Shown here: piece after piece, positions 5,353 to 9,296 of the stretch
How the letters are laid out: each line of letters begins with the position of its first letter
Numbering within the stretch: the stretch's first letter is position 1
Origin: Thermoplasmata archaeon
GTDB taxonomy: Archaea > Thermoplasmatota > Thermoplasmata > Lutacidiplasmatales > UBA184
Direction: 5' to 3'
Assembly: GCA_030039715.1 (NCBI GenBank)
Contig: JASHVA010000051.1
Location: 1 to 9,296, forward strand
DNA length: 9,296 bases
Program-made: the position numbers and the translations under genes
Notes under the pieces: model-generated
What the model was told of the DNA's origin: nothing
What the model saw: the letters and a program-made list of their open reading frames with translations, nothing else
Database searches by the model: none

Positions 5353-7116
5353 CTATCGCTGCGACCCGTCTCGGATTTCCTCGATCCAGCGATCGACCCG
5401 GTCGGAGAGGATGCCGAGCGGCAGCGCTCCCTCGCCGAGCACGACGTCGTGGAACCGGCGCACGTCGAACCGGTCCCCGAGCGCCCGCTCCGCGCGCGTG
5501 CGAAGCTCGCGGAACTTGAGCTGCCCGATCTTGTAGGCGAGCGCCTGGCCGGGCCAGCCGATGTACCGGTCGACCTCGACCCGGATCTCCTCGTCGCTCT
5601 TACCGCTGTTCTCGCGGAAGAACGCGATCGCCCGGTCGCGGTCCCATCCCAGGGCGTGCAACCCGGTGTCGAGGACGAGCCGGATCGAGCGCCAGGCGTC
5701 GTACATCAGTTGGCCGAACTTCGAGTACGGGTCCTTGTAGAGCCCGAGCTCTTCGCCGAGGCTCTCCGCGTAGAGGCCCCACCCCTCGACGTACGCGGTG
5801 TATCCGGTCTGCCGCCGGAACTCGGGCAGGGACTCCGGTTCCTGCGCGAGCGCGATCTGGAGATGGTGGCCGGGCACGGCCTCGTGGAGCGTCAGCGCCT
5901 CCATCTCCCACTTCGCGCGGGTCCCCACTTCCGTCGTGTTCGCGTAGAAGTTGCCGGGGCGGCCCGTCGTGGGCGCCCCCGGCATGTAGTAGGCGGCCGG
6001 GGCGTTCCGGGCACGGAACTCGGGCATCTCTTGGACGCCGTAGGGGAGCCGGGGGAGCCGGCCGAAGACGCGCGAGAGCATCGGGTCGACCTTCTTCGCG
6101 ATCACGCGGTAGCCGTCGAGCAGGTCCTCCGCGCTCTCGTAGAAGAATCGAGGGTCGGTCCGGAGGAACCGGTGGAACTCGGCGAACGTGCCGGCGAAAC
6201 CGGTCGATCGCATCACGGTCTCCATCTCGCCTCGCAATCGCCGGACCTCCGCGAGTCCGATGTCGTGCACCTGCTGCGGAGTGAGGTCCGTGGTCGTCTC
6301 CCAACGGACGAGGTAGGCGTAGAACTCGGCTCCGCGCGGGAGGTCGCTCGCGCCGACCGACTCGCGGGCGGCGGGGATGTACGTCCGCTCGAGGTAGTCG
6401 AGGAGCTTCTGGAGCGCGGGCGCGACCGCACTGCGGTACAGCTCGAGGCCCCGGCCCGAGAGTCGGCGGCGTTCGGCGTCCGGTATCGCCGCCGGATACT
6501 CGCGGAACGGCTTGAGGATCGGGCTCGCCTGCGGGTCCGAGGGGAGCTGCGCACGGATCTGCTCCGGGACCCGGACGAGCGTGATGCGCGGAGCCGTGAG
6601 GCCGTGGGCCCGGCCGTCTTCGAGGAGGGCGATGTTGTTCTCCACCGCCGTGGGGAACGCGGCGTAGCGGGCCAGGAGGTCGTCGAAGTCGGCGACGCGG
6701 GCGAGCGGCTGGATGTCCCCGATGTCGGCGGCCGCGTTCTGGATCCCGTCCATGAGGTTGAGGGGCATCTTCAGGTTGTGCGGCCAGCCCAGGCGGAACG
6801 GGATCGGGTCCAACCCGAACTCGAGCCCCGTCTCGGTCGTCTCGTACAGTTCCCGGTAGAGGTCATAGTCGAGCCGTTCGGCCGGGGGGAGCGCGTCCCG
6901 GTCGAACCGGTCGAGCTTGACGAGCCCGTCCGCGAGATGGCGGCGGCGGGCCGCGACGCCCGCCGGCGAGTCGTCGTTCCACCGGTCGTTCCGTCCCGGC
7001 GCGCCGAACTGCGTCGAGAGCTCGGGCGCCTCGTCGAGCCACTGCTCCCAGTCCCGGACGAGGAACTGCCGGAATTCGCTGGCGGCCTTCGCTCCGGAAT
7101 CCGATGCAGCGGTCAC
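5353..7116 (-). CDS. DUF885-family protein, putative metal-dependent hydrolase/peptidase
   Basis: This 587-residue protein matches the DUF885 family in length and motifs. The signature HEAVPGHHLQ (His411, Glu412, His417, His418) is intact, followed by YVEGWGLYAE (Glu444, Glu451) and the C-terminal RYIGWPGQALAYKIG (517-531). These conserved His and Glu residues are thought to form a metal-binding active site; some family members have been treated as carboxypeptidase-like. There is no signal peptide or membrane span, so it probably acts in the cytoplasm, perhaps on short peptides. It starts at GTG 7116 with a partial ribosome binding site (GGGAG at 7122-7126, five bases upstream). A weak TATA-like GTTATC lies at 7163-7168. 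It converges on the 4675-5337 gene. The upstream gene on the same strand ends 89 bases away, so it is probably transcribed separately. The family call is strong; the substrate is unknown. Confidence 0.93.
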   Translation of the reverse strand: MTAASDSGAKAASEFRQFLVRDWEQWLDEAPELSTQFGAPGRNDRWNDDSPAGVAARRRHLADGLVKLDRFDRDALPPAERLDYDLYRELYETTETGLEFGLDPIPFRLGWPHNLKMPLNLMDGIQNAAADIGDIQPLARVADFDDLLARYAAFPTAVENNIALLEDGRAHGLTAPRITLVRVPEQIRAQLPSDPQASPILKPFREYPAAIPDAERRRLSGRGLELYRSAVAPALQKLLDYLERTYIPAARESVGASDLPRGAEFYAYLVRWETTTDLTPQQVHDIGLAEVRRLRGEMETVMRSTGFAGTFAEFHRFLRTDPRFFYESAEDLLDGYRVIAKKVDPMLSRVFGRLPRLPYGVQEMPEFRARNAPAAYYMPGAPTTGRPGNFYANTTEVGTRAKWEMEALTLHEAVPGHHLQIALAQEPESLPEFRRQTGYTAYVEGWGLYAESLGEELGLYKDPYSKFGQLMYDAWRSIRLVLDTGLHALGWDRDRAIAFFRENSGKSDEEIRVEVDRYIGWPGQALAYKIGQLKFRELRTRAERALGDRFDVRRFHDVVLGEGALPLGILSDRVDRWIEEIRDGSQR

Positions 7117-7160
7117 GACGACTCCCGACCCGGCGGGTCCGCTTTCCGCACGTTACCGGA

Positions 7161-7170
7161 CGGATAACGG
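7161..7170 (-). promoter_or_regulatory. Possible TATA-like box upstream of the DUF885 gene
   Basis: CCGTTATCCG on the minus strand is the most A/T-rich patch in the 89-base gap before the GTG at 7116. Transcription starting about 27 bases on would leave a leader of roughly 20 bases, which would include the GGGAG at 7122-7126. The match to a TATA box is weak. Confidence 0.25.
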
Positions 7171-7176
7171 CTCGCG

Positions 7177-7194
7177 CGCCGCCCCGAGGCGGCG
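7177..7194 (-). terminator. Perfect 7-bp GC stem-loop after the double zinc-ribbon gene
   Basis: CGCCGCC (7177-7183) and GGCGGCG (7188-7194) are exact inverted repeats with a four-base loop (TCGG on the minus strand). It begins 11 bases after the TAG at 7206-7208. No T-run follows, so classical termination is doubtful. A role in protecting the mRNA 3' end is an alternative. In a sequence this GC-rich, chance is a real possibility. Confidence 0.3.
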
Positions 7195-7205
7195 GTTCCG
7201 AGGGA

Positions 7206-8468
7206 CTAGCTCGGCCGGAGCGATCGCTGGCAGTACGAACAGGTGCGCGACTTCGCGAGGTTCTCGGTGCCGCACTCCGGGCAGTTGATCATCTCGGGCC
7301 CTTCGACCGGGACGACGGGAGCCGGTCGCGGGGCCACGCTCACGGGGGCGTCGGGTGGCGGGGCCTCGGCCGACGCGGCGGGCGTGGGGGTGCGCGCCTT
7401 CGGCGCCGGGCGGGGCGTGACCCGGGAACCCGGGGCGAACGTGATCGGGGGTCGGGTCACCGGCGAGCGGGCGTACGGAGTCGCCGCCGGGGGGGGAGTG
7501 TACTCGGAGGGAGGAGGGAAGTACGCTGCGGTCGGCGTGCTCGGCGCCGCGGAGTAATCGATGAGGGGGCTCGGGTTCGTCGGAGTGCGCCGCGCTCGCG
7601 CCGGGAGCTCGAGGCGCTTCGGGCCGGCCAGGACGAGAACGGCGGCGACGCCGACGAGCAGGATCACCGTGGAGAGCCCCAGGTACCAACCGGCGCCCGC
7701 CCCCCAGCTGGCGGAGCCGCTCGACCCCCAGAACGAGGTCAGGGGGGAGGCACCGCCGGCTCCGAGTCCCGGGAACTTCGTCGTGGAACTGAAGGCACCG
7801 GGCTGGCTCGTGACGGCCGCGATCTCCGCGACGATCATCACCAAGAAGGCGAGGACGACCAGGATGAACGTGCCCGAGCGCTGCCACCAGCCGGTCCGCC
7901 GCCCGAGGAGCGAGAGGACCGCGATCACCGCCGCGAGACCGGTCAGTCCGATCGCGAACCCGAGCAGACCGAGGACGGTTCCGTAGAGGCCGCCCAGCGA
8001 GCCGCCGATCGCGTTGTACGGGAACGACCCCGCCGAGAACCCGGCGCAATCGGAGCCCGAGCAGGTGACGTTGTAGTCCCCGCCGGGCAAGAAGTACAGG
8101 CTGTGGGACGTGCCTCCGCCGTTCGCGGTGTACGCCCACCAGGCGGTTCCCGCCGAGACGATCGTCACGATGAAAGTGGTGACAAGCAGGACCGCGAGCA
8201 GCCACCGTGGGTTCGGATGACGGACCAGGCGGAGGATGCGGGCGGCGCCGAATCTCGAGGGCGGCGCCGGGGGGAGAGTACCGACCGGAGGGGCTGCCGC
8301 GGGCGGGGGTGGCGCGGTCGGCGGCGAGACCGGCGCCATCGTCGGGGAGATCGGTGGCGGGGGCGGGGGTGGCGGAGGGGGAGCGGCTGCTCCGAGAGGA
8401 GCACCGCACCCGCTGCAGAACCGCGCGTCCGCGTCGTTGGCACGCCCGCAGGCCGCGCAGTCGGTCAC
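7206..8468 (-). CDS. Four-span membrane protein with zinc ribbons at both termini
   Basis: This 420-residue protein is best started at GTG 8466-8468, which directly precedes the N-terminal zinc ribbon; the frame stays open to 8735, but that extension is Arg-rich and has no conserved look. Order: zinc ribbon 1 (Cys4-x2-Cys7, Cys18-x2-Cys21), a Pro-rich linker with a run of ten prolines (30-39), transmembrane helices at about 89-111, 162-188, 199-220 and 262-282, a long Pro/Ala/Ser/Thr-rich tail (about 290-390), and zinc ribbon 2 (Cys396-x2-Cys399, Cys410-x2-Cys413). The first outer loop has two cysteines (Cys136, Cys141). Four spans place both ribbons on the same, presumably cytoplasmic, side. 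The second ribbon (NCPECGTEN) looks like a typical archaeal zinc ribbon. The function is unknown; the ribbons could bind protein partners or nucleic acid. The gene follows a 160-base gap containing a possible promoter and short upstream frame. Confidence 0.85.
   Translation of the reverse strand: MTDCAACGRANDADARFCSGCGAPLGAAAPPPPPPPPPPISPTMAPVSPPTAPPPPAAAPPVGTLPPAPPSRFGAARILRLVRHPNPRWLLAVLLVTTFIVTIVSAGTAWWAYTANGGGTSHSLYFLPGGDYNVTCSGSDCAGFSAGSFPYNAIGGSLGGLYGTVLGLLGFAIGLTGLAAVIAVLSLLGRRTGWWQRSGTFILVVLAFLVMIVAEIAAVTSQPGAFSSTTKFPGLGAGGASPLTSFWGSSGSASWGAGAGWYLGLSTVILLVGVAAVLVLAGPKRLELPARARRTPTNPSPLIDYSAAPSTPTAAYFPPPSEYTPPPAATPYARSPVTRPPITFAPGSRVTPRPAPKARTPTPAASAEAPPPDAPVSVAPRPAPVVPVEGPEMINCPECGTENLAKSRTCSYCQRSLRPS
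8353..8381 (+). repeat. G-rich tract encoding the poly-proline linker
   Basis: The plus strand has three runs of five G's (8359-8363, 8365-8369, 8377-8381) with intervening GG pairs. The opposite strand encodes the ten-proline run of the zinc-ribbon membrane protein. The tract has the makings of a G-quadruplex on the non-coding strand. The coding need for proline is a sufficient explanation. Confidence 0.4.
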
Positions 8469-8539
8469 GGGCGGGAGGCTCCGGCGAATCGGCTCGGACC
8501 TGCGAGCGCTCCGCGACTTTGGGAGGAAGGTGTCGTCAT
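8465..8539 (-). CDS. Possible 24-codon upstream open reading frame ending in a GTGA overlap
   Basis: An ATG at 8537-8539 on the minus strand opens a 24-codon frame (MTTPSSQSRG...) whose TGA overlaps the GTG start of the 7206-8468 gene as GTGA. It lies downstream of the TATA-like box at 8594-8601. The stop-start overlap would allow translational coupling. The peptide has no recognisable domain, and a frame this short can arise by chance in GC-rich DNA. Confidence 0.2.
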   Translation of the reverse strand: MTTPSSQSRGALAGPSRFAGASRP

Positions 8540-8593
8540 CGACGGCGGGGCGACCGGAGGCCTCCCCGCACGATAGGAATGGCGCGCGCCCCC

Positions 8594-8601
8594 GATTTAA
8601 T
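8594..8601 (-). promoter_or_regulatory. TATA-like box upstream of the double zinc-ribbon gene
   Basis: ATTAAATC on the minus strand is the only A/T-rich patch in the 160-base gap between 8468 and 8629. Transcription starting near 8571 would give a leader of about 100 bases to the GTG at 8468, or about 30 bases to the ATG at 8539. A leader this long would be unusual beside the leaderless genes elsewhere in the window. Confidence 0.45.
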
Positions 8602-8607
8602 GCTGAG

Positions 8608-8623
8608 CCCGCGCCACCGCGGG
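8608..8623 (-). terminator. Perfect 6-bp GC stem-loop after the 80-residue membrane protein gene
   Basis: CCCGCG (8608-8613) and CGCGGG (8618-8623) are exact inverted repeats around a four-base loop. It starts five bases after the TAG at 8629-8631 and is followed, on the minus strand, by the TATA-like box at 8594-8601. It could separate the upstream pair of genes from the next transcription unit. No T-run follows it. Confidence 0.3.
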
Positions 8624-8628
8624 TCCGT

Positions 8629-8871
8629 CTAGCCCGATGGCGGCGTGCCGGAGCTTCCCGAAGAGGCGGGAGGGTGGTTCGCCAAGTAGCGGTGGCCCAG
8701 GGCGTAACCGATGCCCGCGCCGATGAGGCCCCCAATCACTCCGGCGATGATCAGGAACTCGATCGCGGGGACGAGCGCGCTGAGACTCAGCAGCCCGAAC
8801 TGCTGGGCGAGGAGGACGAGCACGATGCCGAGCACGACGCCGCAACCGGCGCCGGATCCCGTGGAGCTCAC
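8629..8871 (-). CDS. Small two-span membrane protein with glycine-rich second helix
   Basis: This 80-residue protein has two hydrophobic segments (about residues 10-31 and 36-59). The second (GVIGGLIGAGIGYALG, 44-59) is a glycine-zipper-like pattern with small residues at close spacing, typical of tightly packed helix pairs or oligomers. A short hydrophilic Ser/Gly/Pro tail follows. It starts at GTG 8871, overlapping the stop of the upstream gene as GTGA, with a good ribosome binding site (GGGAGG, 8878-8883) six bases upstream. This points to translational coupling with the surface protein gene at 8868-9296 and perhaps to a shared complex. The family is not recognised. Confidence 0.8.
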   Translation of the reverse strand: MSSTGSGAGCGVVLGIVLVLLAQQFGLLSLSALVPAIEFLIIAGVIGGLIGAGIGYALGHRYLANHPPASSGSSGTPPSG

Positions 8872-9296
8872 GACGACCCTCCCGCCGGCGGAGCGGTCCC
8901 GGCGTCGGACGGTGCGGCAGTAGGCGAGTCGTTGGTACCGGCCGACGGGGCGGAGCTGGCCGGGGCCGCGGCGGTCGCGGGGGTCGTGCCGCCGCCCGCC
9001 CCGCCCGAGGTGCCTCCCTTACCGATCGCCGCGTACTTGCCGCACGTGGCGAGCGCGTACACCTCGTAGACGGCGATGATGACGAGGACGATCGGCAGGA
9101 CCGCGAGGATGTAGAACGGCGCGGCGAGATAGACCCAGAACGTCTGGCTCCAGGCGGTCGTACCGTTCGTCGCGATCAGGCTCGCGGTGAGCTGGAACGT
9201 CCCTTCGAGGACGTACTCGAGCGGGCCGGTGCTCCAGTTGCCCATCGTGAGCGTGCCGCTCGTCTGGCCGACGGTGCTGAGGATGTCTCGGGTTCC
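8868..9296 (-). CDS. Membrane-anchored surface protein, C-terminal part (cut by right window edge)
   Basis: The minus-strand frame is open from the right edge to a TGA at 8868-8870, giving 142 residues. An ATG exists at 9245, but the 17 codons before it to the edge are also open and read like the same beta-rich domain, so the true start is probably outside the window. Visible parts (numbered from the edge): an outer beta-rich domain with two N-glycosylation sequons (1-54), a membrane helix (about 56-80), then VYALATCGKYA and a Gly/Ala/Ser/Thr/Pro-rich cytoplasmic tail (about 92-142). The layout resembles the C-terminus of the large surface protein at 1040-4108. Its stop codon overlaps the start of the 80-residue membrane protein gene by four bases. 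The function of the missing ectodomain cannot be told. Confidence 0.75.
   Translation of the reverse strand, partial: GTRDILSTVGQTSGTLTMGNWSTGPLEYVLEGTFQLTASLIATNGTTAWSQTFWVYLAAPFYILAVLPIVLVIIAVYEVYALATCGKYAAIGKGGTSGGAGGGTTPATAAAPASSAPSAGTNDSPTAAPSDAGTAPPAGGSS
8878..8883 (-). promoter_or_regulatory. Ribosome binding site of the 80-residue membrane protein gene
   Basis: GGGAGG on the minus strand lies six bases before the GTG at 8869-8871, inside the last codons of the upstream gene. It complements the archaeal 16S 3' end well. It is the clearest Shine-Dalgarno site in the window and fixes this start. Its presence at an internal operon gene, with none at the leaderless genes, matches the usual archaeal division. 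Confidence 0.65.

Noticed and set aside
5449..7167. 572-codon plus-strand open frame opposite the DUF885 gene
   Set aside because: The minus strand encodes an unmistakable DUF885 protein with intact motifs; the antisense product is low-complexity in Arg, Glu, Val and Gly.
7104..8576. 490-codon plus-strand open frame opposite the double zinc-ribbon gene
   Set aside because: The product is almost entirely Arg, Gly, Asp and Glu; the opposite strand has membrane helices and two zinc ribbons.
8469..8735. N-terminal extension of the double zinc-ribbon protein to an ATG at 8735
   Set aside because: The added 89 residues are Arg-rich without domain character, run over the end of the 80-residue protein gene, a hairpin and a TATA-like box. 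The GTG directly before the zinc ribbon is the better start.
9243..9245. ATG at 9245 as the real start of the right-edge protein
   Set aside because: The frame stays open to the window edge with similar beta-rich sequence, there is no TATA box or ribosome binding site nearby, and no signal peptide follows this ATG.
1..9296. CRISPR array, insertion sequence, integrase or phage genes
   Set aside because: No regularly spaced direct repeats, transposase or integrase motifs, or terminal inverted repeats are seen; the only repeats are protein-domain repeats.

Overview
The window looks like a piece of a GC-rich archaeal chromosome, most probably from a Thermoplasmatota-type lineage, perhaps one from soil or sediment. 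This rests on indirect signs. Three start codons (positions 4108, 4295, 1008) have an A/T-rich TATA-like box about 20-35 bases upstream and almost no leader, as in leaderless archaeal transcription. Several membrane proteins combine a cytoplasmic zinc ribbon, a proline-rich linker and a transmembrane anchor. A large secreted beta-helix protein carries Ig-like repeats of the kind seen in Thermoplasmata surface proteins and thermopsin-like proteins. The lineage is an inference; there is no rRNA or other marker gene here.

Layout, left to right. Positions 1-356 (minus) hold the N-terminal part of a putative HExxH metallopeptidase cut by the left edge. Positions 415-1008 (minus) encode a 197-residue zinc-ribbon, single-pass membrane protein. 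Positions 1040-4108 (minus) encode a 1022-residue, very acidic, sequon-rich surface protein: signal peptide, NosD-like parallel beta-helix, three Ig-like repeats, C-terminal membrane anchor and Pro-rich cytoplasmic tail. A 186-base divergent promoter region (4109-4294) follows. On the plus strand are a small DUF308/HdeD-like membrane protein (4295-4597) and an unrecognised three-span membrane protein with an outer domain (4675-5337). Converging on these with a 15-base gap is a DUF885-family putative metallohydrolase (5353-7116, minus). Further right, all minus, are a four-span membrane protein with zinc ribbons at both ends (7206-8468), an 80-residue two-span membrane protein (8629-8871) and, overlapping it by 4 bases, the C-terminal end of another membrane-anchored surface protein cut by the right edge (8868-9296).

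The common theme is the cell envelope: six of the nine genes encode proteins with at least one clear membrane span and a seventh is a two-span protein of a known membrane family, leaving only the two (putative) metallopeptidases soluble. Two membrane proteins put zinc ribbons on the cytoplasmic side. The arrangement suggests surface display or envelope sensing rather than a metabolic pathway, but no partner relation can be shown from the sequence. Starts are often GTG (1008, 7116, 8468, 8871, and probably 356). Perfect GC-rich inverted repeats lie just after three minus-strand stop codons (372-394, 7177-7194, 8608-8623). I see no mobile element, CRISPR array, tRNA or rRNA. No gene-free stretch exceeds 300 bases.
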